64,000 nucleotides of DNA from Lineus longissimus (taxonomy: Eukaryota > Nemertea > Pilidiophora > Heteronemertea > Lineidae). The stretch is from NCBI RefSeq assembly GCF_910592395.1, contig NC_088308.1:11983001-12047000 (forward strand), in the 5' to 3' direction. The position numbers and the translations under genes were made by a program. Shown here piece after piece: positions 22,144 through 33,266 of the stretch (the first letter of the stretch is position 1; every line of letters starts with the position of its first letter). The notes beneath the pieces were generated by a model. That model searched no databases. It was not told the DNA's origin and saw only the letters and a program-made list of their open reading frames with translations.

Positions 22144-22360
22144 GTTGCTTCCTCAACCTTCTCACAAGCAACATAATGTCACAAAGCGTCCTACGCCTTT
22201 CCAACAAAACAATACAACACAGCTATAATAAACATACTACCCAACACAAAATTGAAAATAATTTCAGATTTATTACCATTCACCAGTGATTAGGTCAACA
22301 ATACAAGTACATGTACCATCATAATCACCACATCCACATAAAAACACCCAAGTCTAGTCT

Positions 22361-22630
22361 TCACTTGTACCAAAACTGCTGACAATTTCCAGAACCATGT
22401 CCTGCTGCCCTGCACACCTGGCAGACCGAATATGGATATTGAACAACCACATCTTCAACTTTCGATGTACGAGCCCCTGGTAGCTTGAGAGCAATCTTCA
22501 CAAGCTGTGTCAACACCTTGCTTCCTTCCAAAGTCGGGTGCAATCCATCATTGCGGCTAACCAAGTCTGTTTTCGCTGGCCTTTCATCCTGGCTGCTATC
22601 TTTCTGCCCACGGCCTCTACAGAAAACACG
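22361..22630 (-). CDS. SGNH-like gene, exon 3
   Basis: Acceptor tgatttcag at 22631, then 89 codons and a stop. It contains the D-x-x-H block (DGLHP) and the CCHC knuckle, and ends CQQFWYK. Confidence 0.72.
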   Translation of the reverse strand, partial: RVFCRGRGQKDSSQDERPAKTDLVSRNDGLHPTLEGSKVLTQLVKIALKLPGARTSKVEDVVVQYPYSVCQVCRAAGHGSGNCQQFWYK

Positions 22631-25600
22631 CTGAAATCATAACACACACTTATTAATAACCAAGTCCTACACTTACAAATCTTACGTTCATCACAAATCA
22701 AACACTTCACACCATCAGTATCTCCACTAGCAAAACTATACAAATTTATTCAACCAATTTACTTGTAGTTGTCCACCTCTTCAAATTTTCATATATTAAT
22801 TATTGAATAATTTTGGTGATTGTTTTATCTAAAAAATGACTTTATGTCATGTAAATATTCAGTTGCCTGTAAAAAGGCGCGTTTCAAAATGGCCGAAGTT
22901 TAATTTCGCAAACCATGTATAACATTCCCGGCAAGATCAACTTACACAAACATTGCATATCTTCACCACATAAGTCATCTTCAATGCCTTGATAGCCTTG
23001 TTGATCTGCTTGGCCTTCAACCACGCTTTATCATCCATGTTCCTCGGAGGAATGGTCGAAACAGTCACACACGCATTTGGTGCAGCACTTGTAACATGAC
23101 ATACAATTTCCTGAAAACAATACAGAGACCATAAACGCTATTTCAAAACCCGATCAACATCCTCCTTGAAACAACCAACTTAATCAAGCAATTTTATACT
23201 TGAATTGAAGTTGTCCATGTATTGTCTTCCAATGTTTACAATATTTTGAAGTAGAAGTTCAATCAGATGACTTCACACCAGGCGGAGGACGTCACTGCAG
23301 CTACAACAAACCAAAGTACAACGAACAAAAGAACACATGGTATGCGAGCCATGCACGCCTTTGTTTGCTGCTGGAGCCTGGTTTGTCATGTCTGTTGTGG
23401 CTCCCAGTCCCAGTGGTTTCCTCCACCTGGTGTAAAGGAATCTAATTCGTTAATTGCATGTGTTCCACGCATTTTACCGATCTGCGCTATCTTAAGATTG
23501 CGCTGCACATTCTTAGGATCCTATAATTGCGCGGCAATCTCGAGATCGCGCAAGGGAGTTGGGGGGGTCTTGCGAGCCAATGAACGAATGATGAATGATT
23601 GTCCTGCAAATAATATAACTGACTTATTATGTTCTCTCCGAGAATTTGCAACATCAGACTGCATAAATTATGATGAAATATATGAACTATGGGTTGCCAT
23701 TCCAACAATAATCTTCCGCACGGATCATGGGCTTGAATTTTGTGAAAAGTCCCATCAACTTCTGTAATGTTACAAGAAAACGAGGACGGGAAACTTGGTG
23801 TGAAAGAAAATGGTGTCCCCTACGTACTACTGTCACGAGACACTAGTCTCCCTTGTCCCACAACAACAGGTAAAACTATAGTAGTAGAATTCGTCCTATT
23901 GTTCAATGATTGTTCAGGGATTGTTAGATTTATGGTAAGGGCCGGTGTAACATCTGTGGTTGTTCCCCATGTTTCAGTGTTTCCAAACAATAGGCAGCTA
24001 GAGAGACCATGACTTTTCAATAGGGGGGATAGACAGAAAAACTCGTCAATCTATTTTTGAGCGTTCCCAAACAATGAGGGGAAACACTCAAAAACAGAAA
24101 CACTCAAAAACAGAAACACTCAAAAACATTACACCGGGGTAAGGGGCCATTCATAATCATCAATGTGAATAAAGGACACTTAGTGCGAAAGAAAATGTTG
24201 TCCCCTACGTTATTCATTAGACTATAATCCCACCTTTGGTGACAAAGAAAATGTCGTCCCTTGTGGAGAGTAAGTCATATCCTATTGGTTAAAAAGTGTC
24301 ATAGTGAGATCTGTTCACATTATCAAAGGCATGGCCGCATTAATTACCACTGCTAATTAGGCTTCTGAGATGATGGTCAGTAAATATTGGTCAAAGTGTC
24401 ATAGTGAGATCTGTTCACATTAATAAAGGCATGGCCGCCTTAGCGGCTTCTGAGATGATGGTCAGTAAATATTGGTCAAAGTGTCATAGTGAGATATGTT
24501 CACATTATCAAAGGCATGGCTGCATTAATTACCTACCACTGCTAATTAGGATTCTGAGATGATGATATGTTCATATTTGACTTGACACAAGCCAATTTTA
24601 GCACTTTCTAATTATCATGATTAATATTCATTGATAATTTTTGGTGAAATGATCACTATGACAGAACGCTAATTTACATATAATTACCAATTACCAATTA
24701 TCAATTATCATTAATTGGTGAATAAACTAAGTTCCATGACAATATTGTGCGACTGTAAGTGTAAATATCATAAACATTGTATTGTGTAATCATATATATC
24801 AAGGAAATGTAAATACTATTGGGATGTTATTATAAATAAAATAATTATAAACGTATAATAAAATCTTAGTTATTAGATGTATCTCTTTATTCATAAAGTA
24901 TATCCGGATGCAAGATTACAACCAAATGTACTTGATCAATCATTAATTTTCAAAAGCGTTGCTCTCAGGTTGGATGTCCATCAGCAAGCTGTGTTAGGGG
25001 ATAACCTGAAATATAAAACAGTATTTATAATGAGAAGATAACATAAAACTTTACATGTAGGCCTAAGTGTCTCCCTTCTCAAACGAATGCCTGAGCATGG
25101 AGGTATCTATACTATAATGCGCGTTGTGGCCGCTATTTAGGAGGTAATTTTTGTTTCAAAATTGGGTCTTGGAAATGCGTCGAATTCTTGCAACCTTTGG
25201 CTTCGTAGGTCTGGATCATATGTAAGAGTGTCACTGAGGGTGTCATACGTCGAATATCTTCGTGGTTTTAGAATAAATAACAACTTTTCAGAGAGCACAT
25301 CGACTGTAGAGCTCTATGGCATGATATATGTTGCAATATTCAATAAAAATATTTTTCATGCAATATTGATTTTTGTTCATTCATCGTTTCATTTTTGATG
25401 CAATGTTACACTTTTTTATGTGATGTTAAAATTTCCATTCAATGTGTGTTCATATTTGATGCAATGTTACATTTCTTTATGCAATGTTTACTCGATAATT
25501 GTTCATTCAATATTTCATATTTGATGCAATAATTCACTTTTTTCATGCAATAATGCTCAAATTTTCATTCGATAGTTGCCCTGATAATTGATCATTCAAT

Positions 25601-28600
25601 GTTTCGTATTCGATTCAATGTTTCACTTTTTTATGCAATAACGATTTCTAAATTTCATAAAATGATCATGTAATATTTGGCAATTATTCATTCAATGTTG
25701 GCGGAAACTTTTTCATTCAATATTTTGCGAAAATATTTATGCGAAAACTGCATTGTGGGTAATATTAGAAACGCGGACACTGATTGGCTAATCTCGTGAC
25801 GGGGAATAAGACAGACGTACCAAAAGCTCCATTGTTGTGTACATGCTGTCAATGGCTGTATACGAATGAGACCAAACCATACAATTGTGATTGTCGTGAC
25901 AGCCTCCCTCCAAGCTCGTATCAAACGACTTTGGAAAAAGTAGTGTACAATGTGCTAGTGGTATTGTAATCCTTATGAAAATAACTGAAAGAACACAGCT
26001 CTTAGATAAAAACACAACTTGTTCTCTTCACACCTGGACTCTGAATCCTTGAAAAGACGTCAGTCACAAATCACAACAAACCCACATGTTTGATTGTTGA
26101 CAAATACCATATTTGGGTAATGACATCACCAATCTAATTATAATATTGTAAACTGGCTTCTGATTGGTTGCTAAGGTCGCTAGGCAAATACCACATTGCA
26201 TTATCCAAGATGGTTGCTCTTTAGCAGACAACCAACATGAGACAAGACCACTAATGAATATTCATAGGTTGGAGGGTCGAGGCCTATCAATTAGACGAGT
26301 GCATGTTTTTTACTCTCAAGTACATATTTGGAGAGGTATTGAAAAAATATTTGCTGTGGCAAGTCTACAGATATAAAGAAATTATTTGATGAAAAAATTA
26401 ATTTCGAATTTTGCTAATTGGGTAATAGGGGGCGTGTTTTGAGTTTTTTCTGCCAGTTGGCTGAAAACAGTGGAAATATCAAAGTCTGTCTAATTTGTCG
26501 ATTATAAAAAAATTTCCGTGGTCAATCACCAATTTCCATCGCACCAGTTACTCGCAAGACTAACCCGTATATCATATCCGAATTTCAGTTTCACTACTTG
26601 ACGCGTTTGTTGATGCGTCGCGGTCAAACATTGACAATTTAACTGCTAAAAGGCTTAAAAAATCAATTGTGGTCTTGTCTCTATTTACACTACATTTTGG
26701 GTCAATATAGTGAAAAATTTGAATGTGCTCAAATCACTCTAATTCATTTAGAATATTGTATTGCTGATGATTTAAGGTCAAAACAAGCTAAAATAATGAG
26801 AAAAAAACTTAATTTGACCCAAATAAGAGTCAACCTGACCCCGGTCTAAGTTCGGTTTCATTTTTACAAGTCTTGTTGTGTTGCCATTCATTTTGTAATT
26901 TCTTTGAAACTACTTAGGCCTTGATTCTGAAAGTTGTGCCCTAAGCAGCAAATATATTCCTAAATCACATCCTAAATTTTCAGCTCCATAGCTTGCTTAT
27001 TCTGGCCAGGGCAGGTCTTTGAATTTGGTGCTGTTGGCTGCAAAATCATGACTTTTTGTCGATTTTGTCCTCTTTCGTCGCTTTGGCACAGTTGTACCAC
27101 TCTTTGAAATGTCTCTCATTTCTCCAAAAATGTCCAGATATGACTTTCCTTTGTTGGAGAGTTGTGGGATGTCATGTACATTAGTTTGAAAAAAATCTCA
27201 AAATGTTAACCCCTGAAATGTACCTTCATTGAGACAAGACCACTAATGAATATTCATAGGTTGGAGGGTCGAGGCCTATCAATTAGACGAGTGCATGTTT
27301 TTTACTCTCAAGTACATATTTGGAGAGGTATTGAAAAAATATTTGCTGTGGCAAGTCTACAGATATAAAGAAATTATTTGATGAAAAAATTAATTTCGAA
27401 TTTTGCTAATTGGGTAATAGGGGGCGTGTTTTGAGTTTTTTCTGCCAGTTGGCTGAAAACAGTGGAAATATCAAAGTCTGTCTAATTTGTCGATTATAAA
27501 AAAATTTCCGTGGTCAATCACCAATTTCCATCGCACCAGTTACTCGCAAGACTAACCCGTATATCATATCCGAATTTCAGTTTCACTACTTGACGCGTTT
27601 GTTGATGCGTCGCGGTCAAACATTGACAATTTAACTGCTAAAAGGCTTAAAAAATCAATTGTGGTCTTGTCTCTATTTACACTACATTTTGGGTCAATAT
27701 AGTGAAAAATTTGAATGTGCTCAAATCACTCTAATTCATTTAGAATATTGTATTGCTGATGATTTAAGGTCAAAACAAGCTAAAATAATGAGAAAAAAAC
27801 TTAATTTGACCCAAATAAGAGTCAACCTGACCCCGGTCTAAGTTCGGTTTCATTTTTACAAGTCTTGTTGTGTTGCCATTCATTTTGTAATTTCTTTGAA
27901 ACTACTTAGGCCTTGATTCTGAAAGTTGTGCCCTAAGCAGCAAATATATTCCTAAATCACATCCTAAATTTTCAGCTCCATAGCTTGCTTATTCTGGCCA
28001 GGGCAGGTCTTTGAATTTGGTGCTGTTGGCTGCAAAATCATGACTTTTTGTCGATTTTGTCCTCTTTCGTCGCTTTGGCACAGTTGTACCACTCTTTGAA
28101 ATGTCTCTCATTTCTCCAAAAATGTCCAGATATGACTTTCCTTTGTTGGAGAGTTGTGGGATGTCATGTACATTAGTTTGAAAAAAATCTCAAAATGTTA
28201 ACCCCTGAAATGTACCTTCATTGAGACAAGACCACTAATGAATATTCATAGGTTGGAGGGTCGAGGCCTATCAATTAGACGAGTGCATGTTTTTTACTCT
28301 CAAGTACATATTTGGAGAGGTATTGAAAAAATATTTGCTGTGGCAAGTCTACAGATATAAAGAAATTATTTGATGAAAAAATTAATTTCGAATTTTGCTA
28401 ATTGGGTAATAGGGGGCGTGTTTTGAGTTTTTTCTGCCAGTTGGCTGAAAACAGTGGAAATATCAAAGTCTGTCTAATTTGTCGATTATAAAAAAATTTC
28501 CGTGGTCAATCACCAATTTCCATCGCACCAGTTACTCGCAAGACTAACCCGTATATCATATCCGAATTTCAGTTTCACTACTTGACGCGTTTGTTGATGC

Positions 28601-30378
28601 GTCGCGGTCAAACATTGACAATTTAACTGCTAAAAGGCTTAAAAAATCAATTGTGGTCTTGTCTCACATGACCAAGGTAAACATCATCAAAACCTGCATT
28701 TTCTAACAGAATCCAATCAGTTAAAGACTTAATTACTAGTTTAACTGATAAATAAAAACATATAGCTCATATATATTACAGTATATCGCTCCTATTCCAC
28801 TACACGAGATTAGCCAATCAGCGTTTTCGTTTCTAAGATTACCCACAATGCAGTTTTCGGTGCATCATTGCATCAAAAATGAAACGATGAATGAACAAAA
28901 ATCAATATTGCATGAAAACTATTTTTATTGAATATTGCAACATATATCATACCATAGAGCTCCGCTCATTCTCAAAAGCATACACAAACTTCACGCATAT
29001 TCTCCCTGCCACATCAGTATTAGCTTCCAGCACGTATGTAGTGCTATACAACCTGGTCCATGGTGCAGGGTATTAGCAGGGAGATTAATGATTAGCCTGT
29101 GTTCTATTTTAGTTTTATTCGAGAAACACTGACCTGAGTGATAAGGCAAATTCTGCAGAGTGGCCTACCGGAACATGCAGTCAGGGTATCAATAAACAGT
29201 TATGCCAGGATGGACAAAATATGTACAGTGGCCAGCGCTTGCTCTTTGATTTATTCTTTACTGACTGATGTTGTCAGTTTGAATTGCGTTCTGCATCTCT
29301 CCATGCACCTGGCTTTGGTCCGACAGTGGCATTGGGTACGGGAGTGGGTAGGTGATATGCCTAATATGTGAGGGCCTTATTTGGAACAGGACCTGCTGTC
29401 ACTGGTCTCAATGCATTGTGCAAAATAGCGTACTCCAATCAATCTATTGGGGGTTGCATGTAGATAGCAGCAATAAGTCCCTAAATGCAGTTAATTTCGT
29501 GTTTAACCTTTAATAAAACTTCAGTAACGTTAGAAATTTAATGTAGCTCAATCATCGTGCCCATTTAACAAATGTATATTACATTTCAACTTTGCCCGCT
29601 CCATGGGTATATGCTAGTCTTAATAATACCTCCATGGCCTGCAGTTATCTTAATAATACCTCCATGGCCTGAGGTATGGCCTGAGGTACAAAATACAAAT
29701 CAACCACTAGACAGTCAACTTTGGCCGGTATTAAATTAATTTTCTTTCAGCATCCCATAGACAGTCACATGACAGTAATGTGACTGTTGGTGTAGCAAAA
29801 AATTAGGTGAAAAATAAAGCTACCAATGGCAATGCAAAGCTGAACATGTAAAAGTATCATCATCTCTAAAATGCACAATCGGCAAAAAGCACATGCTCAC
29901 CCTTGCGCGATCTCGAGATTGCCGCACGATTAAACGATCCTAAGAATGCGCAGCGCAATCTTAAGATGGCGCTAATCGGTAATTAGCGCGGAACACATGC
30001 AGTAAAACCTAGAATGGCCGAACTTTATTAGCTCCATGTTCCTTCCAACATCAATGCTGGCCTAAAACACTGCCATGATGACTGCTAGCTGGACAACTTA
30101 CGACTGCTAGCTGGACAACTTACATCAATGCGATCACCAATCTCCTTCGTCGAGAATCCGGGCCCGCTGGCAGCACAGTCATTCGTCTCGACCAAAATGA
30201 ATATATCAGTAAAACCATCCCAGCGAATCTTTTTACATTTCTCTAACAAGGAAACAGTGTTTAACCCTTGGAAAGCGAACGTTATGTGGTCACTAAATGA
30301 GCTTTCCAAAGCACTATTGTCTACATATTTTAGAATAGATGCAGAGAAAATCACCGTTCGTTTTGCACAGGTCGCCAT
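22361..30378 (-). CDS. SGNH-hydrolase-like protein with C-terminal CCHC knuckle (three exons)
   Basis: Exons 30124-30378 (85 codons), 22946-23110 (55) and 22361-22630 (89 plus stop) join in phase 0 with consensus GT-AG sites, giving 229 residues. Block I is atypical: KRTVIFSASILKYV where GDSL enzymes have GDS. Block II Gly is in AFQGLNTVSLL, block III is VETND (Asn kept, Gly lost), and block V is DGLHPTLEG, the D-x-x-H catalytic pair. The tail CQVCRAAGHGSGNC is a CCHC zinc knuckle. Such SGNH proteins are often transposon-derived in invertebrates; whether this one is a host gene is unknown. The 7-kb first intron is full of repeats. All three exons are open, so the gene may be functional. Confidence 0.72.
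22946..23110 (-). CDS. SGNH-like gene, exon 2
   Basis: Acceptor gttttcag before GAAATTGTATG and donor gtaagttgatc after KICNVC. It encodes 55 residues including VTSAAPNACVTVSTIPPRN and KAKQINKAIKALK, the strand and helix that follow the block III region in SGNH proteins. Confidence 0.7.
23445..23562 (+). repeat. Palindrome-rich repeat, inverted partner of 29905-30003
   Basis: Reads gcatgtgttcc ... ttaagattgcgctgc ... ggcaatctcgagatcgcgc and matches the reverse complement of 29905-30003. It holds the small palindromes atcttaagat and atctcgagat. It lies in intron 1 of the SGNH-like gene. Confidence 0.8.
24060..24135 (+). repeat. Short tandem repeat aaaaacagaaacactc
   Basis: Three to four near-perfect 16-base units. 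Nearby, the phrase gaaagaaaatggtgtcccctacgt recurs in altered form at about 23801, 24187 and 24245, showing older duplication of a longer unit. Confidence 0.75.
24295..24565 (+). repeat. Tandem repeat with 100- and 85-base units
   Basis: agtgtcatagtgagat starts at 24295, 24395 and 24480. Each unit continues with tgttcacatta and ttctgagatgatg. The second unit lacks about 15 bases around taattaccactgctaa. 24566-25311 is AT-rich with short attaccaatta repeats and no gene. Confidence 0.85.
25312..25800 (+). repeat. Repeat with internal tttgatgcaatgtt array, left arm of an inverted pair
   Basis: 25312-25405 and 25745-25795 are found inverted and joined at 28800-28965. The ~340 bases between them here are diverged repeats of ttcattcaatgtttcatat / ttgatgcaatgtt. 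The right arm therefore represents a shorter form without the array. Confidence 0.78.
26239..28665. mobile_element. Composite M-S-M-S-M element: 443-bp unit tandemly repeated with 549-bp spacer
   Basis: M (26239-26681, 27231-27673, 28223-28665) begins GAGACAAGACCAC and ends GTGGTCTTGTCTC, a 13-base inverted pair. S (549 bases) separates the copies, giving an exact 992-base period. The copies appear identical base for base where compared. The whole array is flanked by ACAT (26235-26238 and 28666-28669), so it behaves as one insertion. M-S-M resembles terminal direct repeats of a small retroelement (TRIM), and M-S-M-S-M resembles its tandem form. There are no clear primer-binding or polypurine sites and the ends are not TG...CA. 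No protein is encoded. Confidence 0.85.
28800..28965 (-). repeat. Right arm of inverted pair with 25312-25800
   Basis: Reverse complement of both ends of 25312-25800, lacking the internal array. Together the arms bracket the 992-bp tandem element. 28966-29904 has no gene; a short duplication taataatacctccatggcc occurs near 29620 and 29650. Confidence 0.78.
29905..30003 (-). repeat. Palindrome-rich repeat, inverted partner of 23445-23562
   Basis: Contains gcgcgatctcgagattgcc, gcgcagcgcaatcttaag and ggaacacatgcag in inverted order relative to 23445-23562. The sequences just inside the pair do not match, so these are two separate inserts rather than ends of one element. Confidence 0.8.
30124..30378 (-). 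CDS. SGNH-like gene, exon 1
   Basis: Starts at ATG 30376-30378 and ends in donor gtaagttg (30123 downward), after GDRID. It encodes blocks I-III of the SGNH fold. The donor segment ctagctggacaactta is duplicated just downstream (about 30086-30121), which would create a second, unused donor. Confidence 0.72.
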
Positions 30379-31046
30379 TTTTATGATTTTTATTTTTTGA
30401 AATTGCTTTCACGTCACAAACAATATGACCAATTCCACACCGACCGCGACAACCCCGTTGTCAGCGGTGAGACATCATCGCCAACACCAGCTGCGGGTCA
30501 ATCACGAAACAGAATACTGTATTCTCATTTGAATAAATATAACTCTATTTCACAATCCCAACGCATTGTAGACTGGAGACGCTATGTGGCCCGTTCCGAG
30601 AGTTCGAAACCACATTATATCGAACTGAAATGTTACGGAAAAGTTCTGGCTGATAAGACTGTTGGTGGTGAAGAGGGGGGTACATAGTTAGGATGATGCC
30701 ATCATGACAGTTGTCCCAGTTGAAGCAGTATAGAAGTAAGATGGGGGGGGGGAGACAGTGGGCAGAGTGCAGGAAGACGGCTATACCAGTAGCTAGCTAC
30801 AGAGTCAATTGATAAAAGGTTCTCCTTCACCCAATAACACTTTGAGCAGAATCCATTGCCCTAGAGGTACTTTTGGCCGAAAACCTATGTACAGCAATGA
30901 AATTTGAAAGACGGCTGCAAAGCAAGCAGCACAAGCGATTCTCAACCGATCCCAAGTGAATCACATCCGCCGAAGGGCTTGTATTACTAATAAATCTAAC
31001 TATGGAATCCTGTTCAACACGATAACTATTTGGAAACGTAACCATA
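30379..31046. other. Upstream region of the SGNH-like gene, no gene recognised
   Basis: No convincing coding region. A G-run lies at about 30742-30752. Confidence 0.4.
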
Positions 31047-31048
31047 TA

Positions 31049-32066
31049 CAGTGGAACCCCGGTCGGCGACCACCTCAGTAACGCGACCACCCCGCGAACA
31101 CGACCAAAATTCTCCGGTCCCGAATGGTTTTCTCTCTAATTCTCATTAACTGGCCCTCGCTAACACGACCACCCCGGTACCCAGACCGCGACCACCAGCT
31201 TGGTCGGTCCCAAACTGCAAATTAACCCCGCTAACGCGACCATGAGGCCTAATTGCCGTAATCAACCATGACCGCATCGTATCAATTGGCACCTTCTCGC
31301 AAATCCGTGTTGATAGTTAGCACCTCGAACACAATGACCATGGGAATCCATATGAAAATAAATGATGTGTAAGTGAGTTTGATCAAATGTAAGCGCAAAT
31401 AAAATGAAGAATAAACTTTCTTTTCGACTCACGGTTTGTTTTTCATCATTTAGTATTAAATGATGTCAAGAGGCATGCACACGTAGTTTTTAGGACAAAT
31501 AAATTATGTTGATTAGTAAGAGTACCGATACTCAAAGTAAAGAATGCTTACTACGTCGTAATATTGATAAAATACGTTTTTAAAAAGATGATTTAATCAG
31601 TACCAGTTCAAATTGGCTGAAGTTAAAGCAGGAAGACATCAGGAATAATTCTCAACATCTTCTCACATCACCTCTCTCAATGTTAGCGGGAATATTAGCT
31701 TGACATCAAGAAGGGCAGCTGCCGATGGTGTGAATGACATGCTTGCTCTAATTAGCATGCTCAAGTTTTAATGTAATGTTTGGTCTAATTAGCTCTCGTC
31801 AGTTTATTTACTCATTTACATAAGTTGTAAATTAAACGCAAAACACTCAAGAAAATGATTTTTTATTCGTGATATACACACAAATTATCGAATCACCCGG
31901 TGGCGTAGTCATTAATGCATGTCAATGTACACACAGCATATCTGCTAGGACGATGTTTTGGCGGGAAAACCTACTTATGATTCTTAAATTCACTAACGCG
32001 ACCACCCCGGTAACACGACCACTTCGGCTTAGTCCCTTGGGAGGTCGTGTTACCGGGGTTCCACTG
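31049..32066. mobile_element. pogo/Tigger-like non-autonomous element, TA target duplication
   Basis: Ends TA/CAGTGGAACCCCGGT and ACCGGGGTTCCACTG/TA. TA duplications with CAGTGGAACCCC ends mark pogo/Tigger-type Tc1-mariner elements. The subterminal phrase taacgcgaccaccccg recurs inside both ends. The ~1-kb body has no transposase. It ends 35 bases before the ATG of the envelope-like gene. Confidence 0.85.
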
Positions 32067-32101
32067 TATGTTTATTATTTCGTATAATTTCAGCTTGAAC
32101 A

Positions 32102-32770
32102 ATGGCGTCGCGTGCATGGATTTTGTCCCTTGTGTTACTGAGCAGTTGCTTGTTGCCATCCTTGGCAGACGAATATGTTCTGAGGAACAACATGGGCATA
32201 GTATTTCATCGGGTTGCCAGCTCCAACTTAGCGAGAGGGAATTGGAAGGTAACATACGTTAAACCCTTTCTTAGGTTGCCGGAATTGGATATCAGTCCGT
32301 CCGATTCATGTGCCGCGACATTTCCACCAGATGACAATGATTCTGCAGACATATGCCGTCAGATCCATCAAGTAATAGATAAACTCGATGATCGCAAATG
32401 CAACGCTATGGTACAGATCAGCAACCAAATGGCTGTTGTTAAAAATTTGATACCTGCCCGGATAAAATTAATTAAGTCGACACTCGACCATGTCAGGGAA
32501 TCATTAGAAACAACCATGCCTAGCTATTGGATTGCCCATTCACAGCCCTCGTATTATTATCAGGTTCGAGACATTATGTTTACACATGATGAGGATAATT
32601 TGTATGTTACGATTTTGATTCCAATAACAGCTGTCATCGGTTATGTTGACATTTTCACAATTTCAGCTGTTCCACTACCCATGGCTCATAATGATAAATA
32701 TAATTCGACATTAATTTCAGGTCTCCCAGGGTATCTGGCAGTTAGTAGGGACGCCCTCTGGTACACGTAA
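32102..32770 (+). pseudogene. Envelope glycoprotein-like gene, N-terminal fragment
   Basis: 222 codons from ATG 32102 with a clear signal peptide (WILSLVLLSSCLLPSLADE). An amphipathic helical segment follows around residues 95-140, then DNLYVTILIPITAV and FTISAVPLPM. This layout resembles envelope proteins of invertebrate errantivirus-like or BEL/Pao elements and the related baculovirus F proteins. An acceptor-like ataatttcag lies a few bases upstream, as for spliced envelope mRNAs. The frame stops at 32770 and coding continues in other frames to about 33245. No gag or pol is found nearby. The family assignment is by general layout only. Confidence 0.55.
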
Positions 32771-32779
32771 TTTGATTTT

Positions 32780-33266
32780 AGCATTTTTCAGACCTGCATG
32801 GTAGAAGAAATCAAACACTGTCCAGAATTCAGTTGTACGGCAGCAATTTTCTTCGACATGGGGACGGGTGCACATCTACTGTACAATATTCGATATCAGC
32901 ACGACCCCCCCCCCCCTCCCGAATTGACGGCGCTATTGCACTAGGAGAGAATACCTATTTTGTCTCGGGAGCTCAAGAAGATACTTGGTCCCTGATTTGT
33001 CCACCAAGATCTCCATCCCCCATTAACGCTTGCTCATTATGCAAACTTCTCTTAGTCTTACCATGTCAATGTGTGAAGATATTCCCATGAGTCAGTCAAT
33101 GCGATCAGGGTGTCAAAAATGTAACATTCTTGCACGGTGCGAATCTGCCTGTATTACATACTTTATATGACCACAAGGACCTAGTAAAAGTTTGTGGCAG
33201 TACGCTATTTAAAAAACCCGTGACGGTAGAGGTACCAACATTTTCAATAAAATCAGGTTAACTGGT
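32780..33266 (+). pseudogene. Envelope-like gene, middle part, frameshifted
   Basis: Short open pieces in several frames continue the previous fragment: a cysteine-containing piece at about 32790-32915 ending in a proline run at a C homopolymer, GENTYFVSGAQEDTW in another frame, then a third frame at about 33105-33255 ending FSIKSG. The C13 tract near 32906 is one likely site of frame loss. It is cut off by the repeat beginning at 33267. Confidence 0.5.

Noticed and set aside
23267-24012. Two plus-strand frames of 166 and 81 codons
   Set aside because: They run through the inverted repeat at 23445 and old duplicated phrases; no domain, and intronic to the minus-strand SGNH-like gene.
26667-27841. 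Identical 60-codon frames in the two spacers of the 992-bp array
   Set aside because: Identity reflects the tandem duplication; no domain or coding bias seen.
26239-28665. CRISPR-like array
   Set aside because: Repeats of 443 and 549 bases in an animal genome with TIR-like ends and a target duplication; not a CRISPR arrangement.
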